NCBI RefSeq assembly: GCF_001613145.1
Contig: NZ_BDBU01000005.1
Location: 275,183-339,182 of the forward strand
Length of the DNA: 64,000 nt
Reading direction: 5' to 3'
Source: Nocardia jejuensis NBRC 103114
Lineage (GTDB): Bacteria; Actinomycetota; Actinomycetes; Mycobacteriales; Mycobacteriaceae
Part shown: in pieces, positions 27,912 to 36,954 of the stretch
Position numbering within the stretch: the first letter of the stretch is position 1
Layout: every line of letters begins with the position of its first letter
The notes under the pieces: generated by a model
What the model was told of the DNA's origin: nothing
Seen by the model: the letters and a program-made list of their open reading frames with translations, nothing else
Databases searched by the model: none
Translations under genes and position numbers: made by a program

Positions 27912-30900
27912 ATGACGAGGAAAGGCAATACCCTGAGCAAGATCACCGTAGAGCAGGAACCCGGAGTGGCCGACACGCTACTGACCGCGGAGCTCGACGA
28001 CACACATACCGCCCCCACTTTCGCCGAACTCGGCGTGCGCCCCGAAATCGTGCGCGCGCTGAACGAGATCGGCATCGAACGCACCTTCGCGATCCAGGAA
28101 CTCACCCTGCCGCTCGCGCTGGCCGGCGAGGATCTGATCGGCCAGGCTCGCACCGGCATGGGCAAGACCTTCGGCTTCGGCGTCCCGCTGCTGCACCGGG
28201 TCAGCACCACCGGCTCGGGCACCCTGGCCATGGACGGCACGCCGCGCGCGCTGATCATCGTGCCGACCCGCGAGCTGTGCATGCAGGTCACCTCCGACCT
28301 GGAGAACGCCGCCAAGTACGTGAAGGACGACCACGGCACACCGCTGCGCGTCACCTCCATCTACGGCGGACGCCCATACGACACCCAGATCGCGGCGCTG
28401 CGCGCGGGCATCGACGTCGTCGTCGGCACCCCGGGACGGCTGCTCGACCTGGCCCAGCAGGGACACCTGATCCTGGGCAAGGTGCAGGTCCTGGTCCTGG
28501 ACGAGGCCGACGAAATGCTCGACCTGGGCTTCCTGCCCGACATCGAGCGCATCCTCACCATGGTTCCGACCCAGCGCCAGACCATGCTGTTCTCGGCCAC
28601 CATGCCGGGACCGATCATCACCCTGGCTCGCACATTCCTGAACCGGCCCACGCACATTCGCGCCGAGGAGCACCACGAGTCCGCGGTCACCGACCGGATC
28701 TCGCAGTACGTCTACCGCGCGCACGCGCTGGACAAGACCGAGCTGCTCGCGCGCATCCTGCAGGCCGAAACCCGCGGCGCCAGCATGATCTTCGCGCGCA
28801 CCAAGCGGACCGCGCAGAAGGTCGCCGACGATCTCGCCGAGCGCGGCTTCGCCGTCGGTGCGGTCCACGGCGACCTCGGGCAGATCGCTCGTGAGAAGGC
28901 GCTCAAGAAGTTCCGCGAGGGCAAGATCGATGTGCTGGTCGCGACCGACGTCGCCGCCCGAGGCATCGACATCGACGACGTCACGCACGTCGTCAACTAC
29001 CAGTGCCCCGAGGACGAGAAGACCTACGTGCACCGCATCGGCCGCACCGGCCGTGCGGGCAAGACCGGTGTCGCGGTGACCCTGGTAGACTGGGACGAAC
29101 TGCACCGCTGGGCCTCGATCAACAAGGCCCTCGACCTCGGCATGCCCGAGGCGGTGGAGACCTACTCCCGCTCCCCGCACATCTACGAGGAACTGGGCAT
29201 CCCCCAGGGCATCAGCGGTGTGCTGCGCAAGACCAAGCCCGTCGCGGCTCGCGACGAGGATGCCGTCGTCGTCGAGCGTGAGCCTCGCGCGCCGCGCAAC
29301 CGCAACCGCCGCCGCACCCGCGGTGGGCAGGCCGACGCCGTCGAGGCCACCGTGGTCACCACGAATTCGCCTGCGGTGGAAGCCGATTCGGCTGCCGAGG
29401 GTGAGCGCACCGGTCGGCGCCGTCGTCGCCGCGGACGCGGAGGCGCGGACCGCGCCGTGACCGGCGAGAACACGAATACCGTTGCCACCGGCGATGTTTC
29501 GACTGCGGCCGAGCCTTTCGAGGCGCTGGCATCCGCTGCCGGTTCGGCCCCCACCGCCGGTCCGTCGGGCTCCGCCGACAACGCGGGCGACTCCGAGGGT
29601 CGCCCGGGTCGCAACCGCCGACGCCGCAATCGCCGCAACCGCGGCGGGAACGACGCGGTGAACGGTTCGGCCACCGGCAATTCGGTGAACGGCAACGCAC
29701 CGAGCGACTCGGCGACCGCTGTCGCGAACGGCTCGGCGACCGCGGTTCAGGGCGCGGCCTCGGCCAACGGCTCGGCTCCCTCGAACGGCTCGGCTCCCGT
29801 GAACGGCACCGCCGCTACGAACGGTGCGGTCAGCGTGAACGGCTCGGCCGCGACCGTCGCGGTCCCGCAGTTCTCGGCCGCCGACACGGTCCCGGCCACC
29901 ACCCCGGCGGCGACTTCGACCGTCGAGGCAGTGACCACAGCCGAGGCATCCGAGGCCCCGAAGTCCGGCGCGCGCAAGCGAACCCGCCGCGCCAAGGGCG
30001 ACTCGGCCACGGTGAACGATGCCGCCGAGACCAACGGCGCGACCACACCGGCCGGGCCGTCCGGCGGATCCGACCCGAACGCCACCACCGCACCGCAGGT
30101 CGCGGCCGCCGGGTCCGATGACGGCACCGAGGCGCCGAAGGCGAGCACCCGCAAGCGCACTCGCCGCACCGCCGACGACGTCGCTTCGTCCGAGCCCGGC
30201 ACGGCGAGCGACGCGGTCATCTCGACCGGCGCCGTCGCGTCGAGTGATGCCGTCGCGGCGGACAGCGCTGTCGCGGCGAGCGAAGCCACCGCGGCTCGTA
30301 CACGCTCGCGTCGCAGCACCCGGGCAGCGGACGGAGCCGATACCGCCGCTTCCGAGAGTGGAAGCAGCGCAAGCGAATCCGCCACCGAAGCCGCGGCAGA
30401 GGTGGCACCGGCCCGGACTCGGTCGCGTCGCAGCACGCGACCGGCGGGCACGTCCGACGGGACCGTCGGTGAGGCGGGCGAATCCGCCGCGACGGTCGAG
30501 GTCGCGGACGATTCCGCCGCGACTCCGGCTCGTACGCGGGCTCGGCGCAGCACTCGCGCTGCCGGCATCTCGACTACCGCTTCTACCGAAACGGTAAGCG
30601 CCACAGCCGAATCCGAGGCGACGGAAGCTGCAGCCCCGGCGAAGGCCCGCAGGTCCGCGAAGGCTGCCGCGGTTTCGGGTGTGAGCACCGGCGACTCGGC
30701 GGAAGCTGTTGTCGAGGGTGCGGCACCGAAGAAGGCGCGTCGCACCACCAAGGCCGAGAGTCAGATCATCGCGACCGACGGCGGTTCGAGCGAGCACGAG
30801 GTCGTCGCTACCAAGACGGCGCGGCGCGGAGCCAAGTCCGCCGGTGACACGGCCGAGGGCTGGTCGGGTGACGCCGTCGCCATCACGGCCGAGGCCGAGA

Positions 30901-31586
30901 AGCCGGCGCGCAAGCGGACCGCCAAGGCCGAGGACGCCGGTGCGGCGGACGCCTCATCCGCCGACCTCGTCGCGGTCGAGGCCGAGAAGCCCGCGCGCAA
31001 GCGGACCGCCAAGGCCAAGGATGTCGCGGCCGAGCCTGTTGCGGTGGAGGCTGACAAGCCTGCCCGCAAGCGCGCCGCGAAGGCGGAGGTCGCCGCCGAG
31101 GTCGAGGCCGAGAAGCCCGCGAAGGCGCGGCGCACCAAGGCTGTCGACAAGGGCGCGGCCGCGGAGGTCGAGAAGCCTGCTCGGAAGCGGGCTGCCAAGG
31201 CCGAAGACGTGGTGGCCGAGGCTGTCGTGACGGAAGCCGAGAAGCCGGTTCGCAAGCGGGCCGCCAAGGCCGCGAGCGTCGAGGCCGCGGTCGAATCGGC
31301 GGAGCCGAAGAAGGCCGTGCGCAAGAAGGCGGTGAAGGCCGAGGCCGAGGTGGCCGAGGCCCCCAAGAAGGCGGTCCGGAAGAAGGCGGCCGCGGCCGTC
31401 GAGGCGTCGGACGGTGTGAGCCAGGCGGATTCGACGGAGGCTCCGGCTCCCGCGAAGAAGCGGGCGAGCCGGGCGAAGGCGGTGGCCGAGACCCGCAACG
31501 ACTCGGTCGACACCGCGTCCGCGCCGGTCAAGCGCACTCGTCGCAAGGCCGACGCCACCGGTTCGACCGTCACCGCCTCGGCGTAG
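27912..31586 (+). CDS. rhlE: DEAD-box RNA helicase with giant repetitive basic tail
   Basis: A 1224-residue ATP-dependent RNA helicase. The core (about 35-440) has every family motif: Q motif IERTFAIQ, ARTGMGKT (79-86), PTRELC, TPGRLLD, DEAD (197-200), FSATMP, HGDLGQ, TDVAARG and HRIGRTGR. Usual RhlE proteins are 450-600 residues; here about 770 more follow: an Arg-rich stretch, an Asn/Gly/Ser/Ala segment, and about 18 basic blocks such as RTRSRRSTR and EKPARKRTAKA separated by acidic or Ala-rich linkers. The tail resembles H1/HupB-like chromatin tails and probably binds RNA or DNA. The ATG at 27912 is a reasonable start. Likely roles are RNA unwinding and degradation or ribosome assembly. 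Confidence 0.92.
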   Translation: MTRKGNTLSKITVEQEPGVADTLLTAELDDTHTAPTFAELGVRPEIVRALNEIGIERTFAIQELTLPLALAGEDLIGQARTGMGKTFGFGVPLLHRVSTTGSGTLAMDGTPRALIIVPTRELCMQVTSDLENAAKYVKDDHGTPLRVTSIYGGRPYDTQIAALRAGIDVVVGTPGRLLDLAQQGHLILGKVQVLVLDEADEMLDLGFLPDIERILTMVPTQRQTMLFSATMPGPIITLARTFLNRPTHIRAEEHHESAVTDRISQYVYRAHALDKTELLARILQAETRGASMIFARTKRTAQKVADDLAERGFAVGAVHGDLGQIAREKALKKFREGKIDVLVATDVAARGIDIDDVTHVVNYQCPEDEKTYVHRIGRTGRAGKTGVAVTLVDWDELHRWASINKALDLGMPEAVETYSRSPHIYEELGIPQGISGVLRKTKPVAARDEDAVVVEREPRAPRNRNRRRTRGGQADAVEATVVTTNSPAVEADSAAEGERTGRRRRRRGRGGADRAVTGENTNTVATGDVSTAAEPFEALASAAGSAPTAGPSGSADNAGDSEGRPGRNRRRRNRRNRGGNDAVNGSATGNSVNGNAPSDSATAVANGSATAVQGAASANGSAPSNGSAPVNGTAATNGAVSVNGSAATVAVPQFSAADTVPATTPAATSTVEAVTTAEASEAPKSGARKRTRRAKGDSATVNDAAETNGATTPAGPSGGSDPNATTAPQVAAAGSDDGTEAPKASTRKRTRRTADDVASSEPGTASDAVISTGAVASSDAVAADSAVAASEATAARTRSRRSTRAADGADTAASESGSSASESATEAAAEVAPARTRSRRSTRPAGTSDGTVGEAGESAATVEVADDSAATPARTRARRSTRAAGISTTASTETVSATAESEATEAAAPAKARRSAKAAAVSGVSTGDSAEAVVEGAAPKKARRTTKAESQIIATDGGSSEHEVVATKTARRGAKSAGDTAEGWSGDAVAITAEAEKPARKRTAKAEDAGAADASSADLVAVEAEKPARKRTAKAKDVAAEPVAVEADKPARKRAAKAEVAAEVEAEKPAKARRTKAVDKGAAAEVEKPARKRAAKAEDVVAEAVVTEAEKPVRKRAAKAASVEAAVESAEPKKAVRKKAVKAEAEVAEAPKKAVRKKAAAAVEASDGVSQADSTEAPAPAKKRASRAKAVAETRNDSVDTASAPVKRTRRKADATGSTVTASA
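29960..31580 (+). repeat. Degenerate coding repeats of the rhlE tail
   Basis: Roughly 18 copies of a short basic block recur about every 25-45 codons: variants of KRTRR, RTRSRRSTR, KKARRTTK, KPARKRTAKA and KKAVRKKA. Some copies are near-identical at DNA level, such as gagaagcc(g/c)gcgcgcaagcgg. Copy number and spacing vary, as expected for expansion by unequal exchange. Confidence 0.75.
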
Positions 31587-31613
31587 CCGGACAGATCGGC
31601 TAATCTCGCTGTC

Positions 31614-32837
31614 GTGCTCGCACCCGAGCGGCGGACGCGCGCCGATATCCTGACCGCTGCCGCGATCGCCGCTCTGGTGGCGATCGCGGCAGTGGTGGTC
31701 TGGTGGCAGAGCGATGCTCGCGCAACGCTGTCGGAGACCGCGACGCAATCGCTGTCCGCGCCGCCCACTCCCGAGCAGCTGCCGTCCCAGGTGCGCGAAC
31801 TGTGGCAGGCCCCGGACGACGCGGCCGCGCGGGCGCTGGCCGTGGGCGGGGTGGTCGTCACCGCCGACGGCGGGACGGTCACCGGTCGCAATCCGCGCAC
31901 CGGGGACACGGTGTGGAAGTACGAGCGGGATTTGCCGTTGTGCGCGGTGGAATCCCAGTTCGGCACGGTTGTCGCCACGTATCGGGATCAGCGCGGATGC
32001 AGTCAGACCACGCTGCTGAACGCCGAGACCGGGTCGCGGCTGACCGCGCGATCGAGCTATATGGACGACCAGGTGCGGCTGTCGGTGGACGGCACCTACG
32101 TGCTCGCGCTGGGAAGCGATCGCCTGGAGATGTGGCGGTCGGATCTGGTGCGCACCTTGGAATTCGGTTACGTCGACGCCCCGGTGAATCCGCGCACCCA
32201 GCCGCGCGAGGGCTGCACGCTGATCTCGGCCTCCTCGGCCTCGAGCCGCCTGGCCGTGCTGGAGCGCTGCCCGAACGACACCGCCGACCGGCTCAGCATC
32301 ATGAATCCGGCGCCCAAGGATGCCACCACTCCCGAGGAATACAGCTCGCACGTGCTCACCGAGCCCGGCGGCGCGCTGGACGGCGCTCGCGTGCTGGCGG
32401 CGTCCGACAGCCGGGTGGTGCTGTTCCTGCCCGGAACCACCTCCAGCACACCGCAACTCGCGGTCTACGATATTTCCGGCAATCTCATTGCCACGCACCA
32501 GCTTTCGGCTCCGCTGGCCGACAATGCCACCGTGACCCACCTGTCCTCGGCGTACTTCGTCTTCACCGGCAACAGCCTGATCGCACTGAACGCCACCACG
32601 TTCGACCCGCTCTGGGCCATCCAGAACGTGCTGGGCACCCCCACCCTGCTCTCGGGCAAGCTCCTGGTCCCCGTCCCCGACGGCATCGCCGCCCTGGACC
32701 CCGCCACCGGCGCCCAAACCTCCCGAATCTCCGTGCAGCGCACCGACTACCACGGCGACCTCATCACCCTCACCTCCATCGGCCCCACCATCGTCGAACG
32801 CCGCGGCACCACCCTGCACGCCCTCGGCACCGACTGA
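31614..32837 (+). CDS. Membrane-anchored PQQ-like beta-propeller protein (Rv3212-like)
   Basis: A 407-residue protein with one N-terminal membrane anchor (AAAIAALVAIAAVVVWW) and a periplasm-side beta-propeller. PQQ-like blades are visible as repeated GG-x-NPRTGDTVWKYE, AETGSRLTA, NATTFDPLWAI and LDPATGAQTS motifs. Paired cysteines (CAV..., RDQRGC; later CTL, RCPND) could form disulfides outside the cell. The GTG start lies 27 bp after the rhlE stop, so the genes are cotranscribed. M. tuberculosis Rv3212 occupies the same position. Such propellers usually mediate protein contacts in the envelope; no enzyme activity is indicated. Confidence 0.82.
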   Translation: MLAPERRTRADILTAAAIAALVAIAAVVVWWQSDARATLSETATQSLSAPPTPEQLPSQVRELWQAPDDAAARALAVGGVVVTADGGTVTGRNPRTGDTVWKYERDLPLCAVESQFGTVVATYRDQRGCSQTTLLNAETGSRLTARSSYMDDQVRLSVDGTYVLALGSDRLEMWRSDLVRTLEFGYVDAPVNPRTQPREGCTLISASSASSRLAVLERCPNDTADRLSIMNPAPKDATTPEEYSSHVLTEPGGALDGARVLAASDSRVVLFLPGTTSSTPQLAVYDISGNLIATHQLSAPLADNATVTHLSSAYFVFTGNSLIALNATTFDPLWAIQNVLGTPTLLSGKLLVPVPDGIAALDPATGAQTSRISVQRTDYHGDLITLTSIGPTIVERRGTTLHALGTD

Positions 32838-33210
32838 CCCCGCCCACACGAAGCCCGGCCGCCGATCACGCGCACAGCACGCCACATTCCAGGCGACCGT
32901 CGCGCCCAGCCCGCACCGGCAGATCGATCCACCCCGGCGACAAGACTGGCCTATTCCGCCGCGCTCGAACCAAGGCGAACAGCGGCGCGGGTGCAGCGCG
33001 CCCCTTCCGGCGACCGTGGCGCCCAGCTGGTACACCACCGCCACTGACCGAACGATTCGCCGTTGGGGGCGGTCACGGCCGGTGGATTGCTCGCGCCGGG
33101 TGCGACCGGCGTTATGGGACGGCCGGACTTTCCCTGGTGAGCACTGTGGGCGGGTGTGATCACGGTGGGATGTGCGGCGGTTCGGGGGATTCGTCCGGCA
33201 TGATCGGAGG
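32838..33210. other. Intergenic stretch, nothing recognised
   Basis: A 373-bp GC-rich region between the propeller gene and gpm2. A 17-bp sequence like GCGACCGTCGCGCCCAG occurs twice (near 32902 and 33019) with one mismatch. In M. tuberculosis a ParA-like gene lies here; I see no remnant of it. Confidence 0.5.
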
Positions 33211-33810
33211 ATGAGCGCTTCCGAATTCAGGCTGGTGTTGCTGCGACACGGGGAGACGGCGTGGTCGGCGTCGCGGAAGCATACGGGGCAGACCGATGTG
33301 CCGCTCACCGAGAACGGTGAGGAGCAGGCGTTGGGGGCGGGGAAGTTGTTGGCGGGGTTGGGGTTACGGGATCCGCTCGTGCTGAGCAGCCCTCGGCAGC
33401 GGGCGCTGCGCACGGCCGAGCTGGCCGGGTTGCAGGGCGTGCGGGTGGACGACGACCTGGTGGAATGGGATTACGGCGAGTACGAGGGGCTCACCACGGT
33501 CGAGATCCAGGAGACGTCGCCGGGGTGGACGATCTGGACCGGGGTGACGCCCGAGGGTGAGACCGCCGGACAGGTTCAGGCGCGCGCGGATCGGGTATTG
33601 GCCACTGTGGAAACGGAATTGGCGAACCGGGACGTGGTGCTGGTCGGGCACGGGCACTTCTCGCGGGCGCTGATCGCGCGCTGGGTGGAGTTCGACGTGA
33701 TCGAGGGGCGACGGTTCTTCCTGTCCACGGCCGCCGTTACCGTGCTGGGGTACGACTATCACGCTCGCACCGTGCTCGCCCACAACCTGGTAGCCCGGTT
33801 CGACGCCTAG
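33211..33810 (+). CDS. gpm2: Histidine phosphatase (phosphoglycerate mutase-like, Gpm2)
   Basis: A 199-residue branch-1 histidine phosphatase. The catalytic RHGE is at residues 12-15 (H13 is phosphorylated), the second arginine is in SSPRQRALRTA, the acid is in EWDYGEYEGL, and the second histidine in GHGHFSR. M. tuberculosis Rv3214, called gpm2, is similar and acts as an acid phosphatase rather than a mutase, which probably holds here. GGAGG directly abuts the ATG, an unusually short spacing; the in-frame region upstream has no better start. The GNAT gene follows after 14 bp, so the two are cotranscribed. Confidence 0.9.
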   Translation: MSASEFRLVLLRHGETAWSASRKHTGQTDVPLTENGEEQALGAGKLLAGLGLRDPLVLSSPRQRALRTAELAGLQGVRVDDDLVEWDYGEYEGLTTVEIQETSPGWTIWTGVTPEGETAGQVQARADRVLATVETELANRDVVLVGHGHFSRALIARWVEFDVIEGRRFFLSTAAVTVLGYDYHARTVLAHNLVARFDA

Positions 33811-33824
33811 GAAGGGGCCGTCCG

Positions 33825-34304
33825 ATGATCCGCCGCGCCACACCCGCCGACGTTCCGGCCCTGGTGGAACTGGTGTACGACCTCGCCGACTACGAGAAGG
33901 CCCGGCACGAGTGCACGCTCACCGCCGAGCAGCTCGACCTCGCCCTGTTCGGCCCCTCCCCCAAGCTGTTCGCCCATGTGGCGGAGAACGATCAGGGCGT
34001 GGCCGGGTGCGCCATCTGGTTCCTGAACTACTCCACCTGGGACGGCGTGCACGGCATCTACCTGGAGGATCTGTACGTCCGCCCGGAGGCGCGCGGCCTG
34101 CACCTGGGCCGCGATCTCCTGGCGGCGCTGGCCCGCGAGGCCGTCGAACAGGGCTACAGCCGGGTCTCCTGGGCAGTCCTGAACTGGAACACCCCGTCGA
34201 TCGACTTCTACAAGGGCCTGGGCGCGGAGGCGCAGGACGAGTGGACGGGCTACCGCCTCACCGGCTCCGCCCTCGCCCGGCTCGCCGGTCGCGCCGACGA
34301 CTGA
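33825..34304 (+). CDS. GNAT N-acetyltransferase
   Basis: A 159-residue acetyltransferase close in pattern to diamine/thialysine acetyltransferases: IRRATPADVPALVELVYDLADYEKA at the start, IYLEDLYVRPEARGLHLGRDLL (acetyl-CoA loop RxxxLG), then SWAVLNWNTPSIDFYKGLGA. It would transfer acetyl from acetyl-CoA to an amine of a small molecule. The ribosome site GGAAGG lies a few bases before the ATG, and only 14 bp separate it from gpm2. M. tuberculosis Rv3216 is the positional match. The acceptor is unknown. Confidence 0.88.
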   Translation: MIRRATPADVPALVELVYDLADYEKARHECTLTAEQLDLALFGPSPKLFAHVAENDQGVAGCAIWFLNYSTWDGVHGIYLEDLYVRPEARGLHLGRDLLAALAREAVEQGYSRVSWAVLNWNTPSIDFYKGLGAEAQDEWTGYRLTGSALARLAGRADD

Positions 34305-34684
34305 GTCCGTCTCGGCCGAGTCCGCGACGACGGCGGGGGCCGTGGCAACGGCAGGGTTTCGAGACAACAGCCAGGTCGGCGAAGACGCCCGGGGTTCCGG
34401 AGAACAGCAGGGTTTCGAAGCAACGGCCCGGTTCGCGACGCAACGGCCACGCTCGCACACACTTCTGCAGCGCCGGGACTACGACCGGCGTGCGAGTGCC
34501 TCCGCTCACCACTGATGAGACCCTGACCGGCTCGCCGCGTTCGGCGTACCGATGGGCACCGCGTGATTCGCGGCGCTGCGGGGTCATGACGCCGTGCGCG
34601 CCGAATCCCCTGGGCAACCGTCCAGCAAGCTGCCTGCGGGGCGACCAGCAGGGTTTACGAACCCGCGTACGCGACCTGCGACCA
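34305..34684. other. Intergenic stretch with scattered short repeats
   Basis: About 380 bp without a credible gene. Short recurring pieces such as GCAACGGC and CAGGGTTTCGA suggest decayed repeats. It leads into the ordered 40-bp tandem array that follows. Confidence 0.5.
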
Positions 34685-34844
34685 GTTCGCGAACATCCGG
34701 ACGCCGCCGGTTCTCGTAGCAGAGGGTCGCGGACATCCGGACGCGGCCAATCCTCCACGTAAAGGCCGCGGATGCCCGGACGGGGCTAGCCCCTAGTCGC
34801 AGAGGTTGCGGACGTTCGGCCGCGGCTAGTCCTCGTCGCCGAGG
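34685..34844. repeat. Four-copy 40-bp imperfect tandem repeat
   Basis: Four consecutive 40-bp units start at 34685, 34725, 34765 and 34805. Each contains a version of GCGGACATCCGGACGCGGC, then a TCCTCGT-like stretch and GCAGAG. The last copy runs into the 3' end of the membrane-protein gene and supplies its final codons and stop. Function unknown. Confidence 0.7.
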
Positions 34845-35257
34845 TCGTAACCCTCGGCCATCCAGCGGCTCGACGCGGGCGCGAAGAGGCATCCCAGCGC
34901 GAGGGCCGCGACCAAGCCCAGGGGTATGCCGTACAGCGCCTGGTGCGAACTGATCACGTACCAGGCGACCGGCAGGAGCAGCAGTTGCGCGAGCATCACG
35001 ATGGCACGCCCCCAGCGCTTGCCCCGCCACAGCGCGATACCGGCCGCCAGCACGGCTCCGGCCAGGATGATCAGCCAGACGGCGGTGGCGTAGCCGTTCA
35101 CCACCTTCTGGTCCGCGCCGCTCATCGCCCGCACGATCAGCACGATCGCGCCGATCACGCCGACCGCGCCCTCGAAGGCCGCCAGCGCGCCCGCCGTCCG
35201 GATCGTGTTCGGCGGGAGCGTCGTAGCGTCCACACCACCGTTGTTCTGCTCAGCCAC
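34826..35257 (-). CDS. Small integral membrane protein (Rv3217c-like)
   Basis: A 143-residue protein with four predicted membrane helices (about 22-44, 55-78, 85-103 and 108-127) and short polar ends; the C-terminus is acidic (GYDLGDED). A GTG at 35257 is the start. No known catalytic or transport motif is present. By position it matches the conserved M. tuberculosis membrane protein Rv3217c. Its last codons overlap the final unit of a 40-bp tandem repeat, so the C-terminal end may be recently acquired or variable. It diverges from the diacylglycerol kinase-like gene. Function unknown. Confidence 0.78.
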   Translation of the reverse strand: MAEQNNGGVDATTLPPNTIRTAGALAAFEGAVGVIGAIVLIVRAMSGADQKVVNGYATAVWLIILAGAVLAAGIALWRGKRWGRAIVMLAQLLLLPVAWYVISSHQALYGIPLGLVAALALGCLFAPASSRWMAEGYDLGDED

Positions 35258-35409
35258 CCGCTCAGCCTACGACCGAGCGTCGTTGGGCACTGCCCGGGAT
35301 CGGGACGGCGGTCGGCCGGGTTCGCACTCGCCCCGGTCTCGTGTGCGCGCACTCGGTCACCCGTACGCAACGAGGCAGCGACGCAACCGAACACAGTAGG
35401 CTCCACTGC

Positions 35410-36369
35410 GTGCGGACGTTGCTGATCGTGAACCCCAATGCCACCTCGACCACCCGGGCCACTCGCGATCTGCTCGCACACGCACTGGAGAGCCGCACCC
35501 AGCTGACCGTCGCACAGACCGAGCATCGCGGCCATGCGGCGGAGCTCGCGCGGTGGGCCGCGGATAATCGCATGGATTTGATCGTGGTGCACGGTGGGGA
35601 CGGCACCGTGAACGAGACGATCAATGGTTTCCTGCCACTGCCCGGCCGCACACAGCGCGAATGGCTCCCGCGGCTGGGAATCATTCCCGGCGGCTCGGCG
35701 AATGTGTTCGCTCGCTCGCTGGGTATCGAACAGGATCCGGTGACCGCCGCCAATCAGTTGATCGATTTGCTGGCAGATGACGCGGACCGCCGGATCGGCC
35801 TCGGAGTCGCCCGATCGCCGGAAGCTCCGAAGGACGATCGCTGGTTCGCGTTCAGCGCCGGCGTCGGCCTGGACGCCGATGTGTGCGAAGCCATAGACGC
35901 CAAGCGCGCCAAGGGCAAAGCCGCCACCCCCGCCCGGTATCTGCGCACGACGGTCAACCAGTTCTTCCGGGCTCGCCGCCGGGATCCCCAGGTACGCCTG
36001 GAGATTCCGGGTCACGAACCGGTCACGGACGTGCACTACGCATTCGTGACCAACGCCAGTCCCTGGACCTACCTGGACAGCACGCCGGTTCGCACCAATC
36101 CGGGCACCAGTTTCGAGTCCGGTCTCGGAGTGTTTGCCATGCGCACCATGGGCGTGGTGCCGACCCTCCTGATCGCTCGACAGTTGCTGGCGGCGGACGG
36201 AAATCCCAAGGGACACAAATTGTTTCGCGAAGACGACGTACCGGGCGTACAGGTCGAAGCGACCGAGCCGCTCGGGTTGCAAATCGACGGCGACTTCATC
36301 GGTCGGCGCAACATGGTGAATTTCACAGCGGTACCGGATATCCTCGACGTGGTCGCGCCGAAGCCTTAG
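35410..36369 (+). CDS. Diacylglycerol kinase-like lipid kinase
   Basis: A 319-residue member of the DAGK/YegS lipid kinase family. It begins TLLIVNPNATST, has the nucleotide-binding VHGGDGTVNETING motif, IPGGSANVFARSLG, a central FSAGVGLDADV, and ends with GLQIDGDFIG. These enzymes phosphorylate diacylglycerol or related lipids with ATP, recycling lipid at the membrane. The GTG at 35410 is chosen because it immediately precedes the conserved first strand; longer in-frame starts would add Arg/Ser-rich residues without homology. Rv3218 is the positional counterpart. The next gene is whiB1. Confidence 0.9.
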   Translation: MRTLLIVNPNATSTTRATRDLLAHALESRTQLTVAQTEHRGHAAELARWAADNRMDLIVVHGGDGTVNETINGFLPLPGRTQREWLPRLGIIPGGSANVFARSLGIEQDPVTAANQLIDLLADDADRRIGLGVARSPEAPKDDRWFAFSAGVGLDADVCEAIDAKRAKGKAATPARYLRTTVNQFFRARRRDPQVRLEIPGHEPVTDVHYAFVTNASPWTYLDSTPVRTNPGTSFESGLGVFAMRTMGVVPTLLIARQLLAADGNPKGHKLFREDDVPGVQVEATEPLGLQIDGDFIGRRNMVNFTAVPDILDVVAPKP

Positions 36370-36500
36370 GGGCTTCGACACACCTGAGGAACATCCTGGT
36401 TGTGCTGCGAAAACCGGCTCGACCGAGTAGAAAAGACACGGCAGGCCTTCGATGTAGGGGCCTTACAGCGTGAGCTTCCCCACGGTGCACCAAGTATCTA

Positions 36501-36533
36501 TTGACATCTACGGTGTTCGTGAAAGCATTCACA
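36501..36533 (+). promoter_or_regulatory. whiB1 promoter region with CRP/GlxR-like site
   Basis: TTGACA at 36501-36506 is a good -35 hexamer. CGTGAAAGCATTCACA at 36518-36533 matches the CRP-family consensus TGTGA-N6-TCACA with one mismatch. In M. tuberculosis CRP (Rv3676) binds the whiB1 promoter, so cAMP-dependent control is plausible. No convincing -10 is seen at the expected distance, so the transcription start is not fixed. Confidence 0.6.
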
Positions 36534-36627
36534 AGCAACCGTGCGGAAACATTCGAGTCGCACAAGTGAACGGACCACAAACCACTAGGGCTGCGACATG
36601 TGCGCGCCCAAGCAAAGGAGCAGAGGA

Positions 36628-36882
36628 ATGGACTGGCGCCACAAGGCCATCTGTCGCGACGAGGATCCCGAACTGTTCTTCCCGGTGGGTAACAGTGGTC
36701 CTGCGCTCGCTCAGATTGCCGATGCCAAGCTGGTCTGCGCTCGCTGCCCTGTCACCGCCGATTGCCTGTCCTGGGCTCTGAAGTCCGGGCAGGACGCTGG
36801 TGTTTGGGGTGGTATGAGCGAAGACGAGCGCAGGGCTCTCAAGCGTCGCAACGCTCGCACGCGTACCCGCACCGTCGTCTAA
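36628..36882 (+). CDS. whiB1: WhiB1 iron-sulfur transcription factor
   Basis: An 84-residue Wbl protein, the same length as M. tuberculosis WhiB1 and nearly identical in sequence. The [4Fe-4S] ligands are C9, C37, C40 and C46; the GVWGG turn follows, and the basic end KRRNARTRTRT contacts DNA. WhiB1 is essential in mycobacteria, binds the major sigma factor and is modified by nitric oxide. The ATG at 36628 is supported by AAAGGAG upstream; an in-frame ATG at 36598 would give an atypical extension. A single-gene unit, with a CRP-like site before and a terminator after. Confidence 0.98.
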   Translation: MDWRHKAICRDEDPELFFPVGNSGPALAQIADAKLVCARCPVTADCLSWALKSGQDAGVWGGMSEDERRALKRRNARTRTRTVV

Positions 36883-36954
36883 CTGCGGTTTTCCGCAGCT
36901 TCGGCGACACGGCGTTACGGTCGATCCCAGCCTTCGCGGCCATAACGCATTTCG

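Noticed and set aside
27978..30797. Long minus-strand open frame opposite the rhlE tail
   Set aside because: It mirrors the repetitive coding tail, producing Arg/Gly-rich sequence without homology or a start signal.
32838..34825. Remnants of a ParA-like gene or an isochorismate synthase expected from M. tuberculosis synteny
   Set aside because: No frame in the gaps around gpm2 and the GNAT gene shows their motifs.
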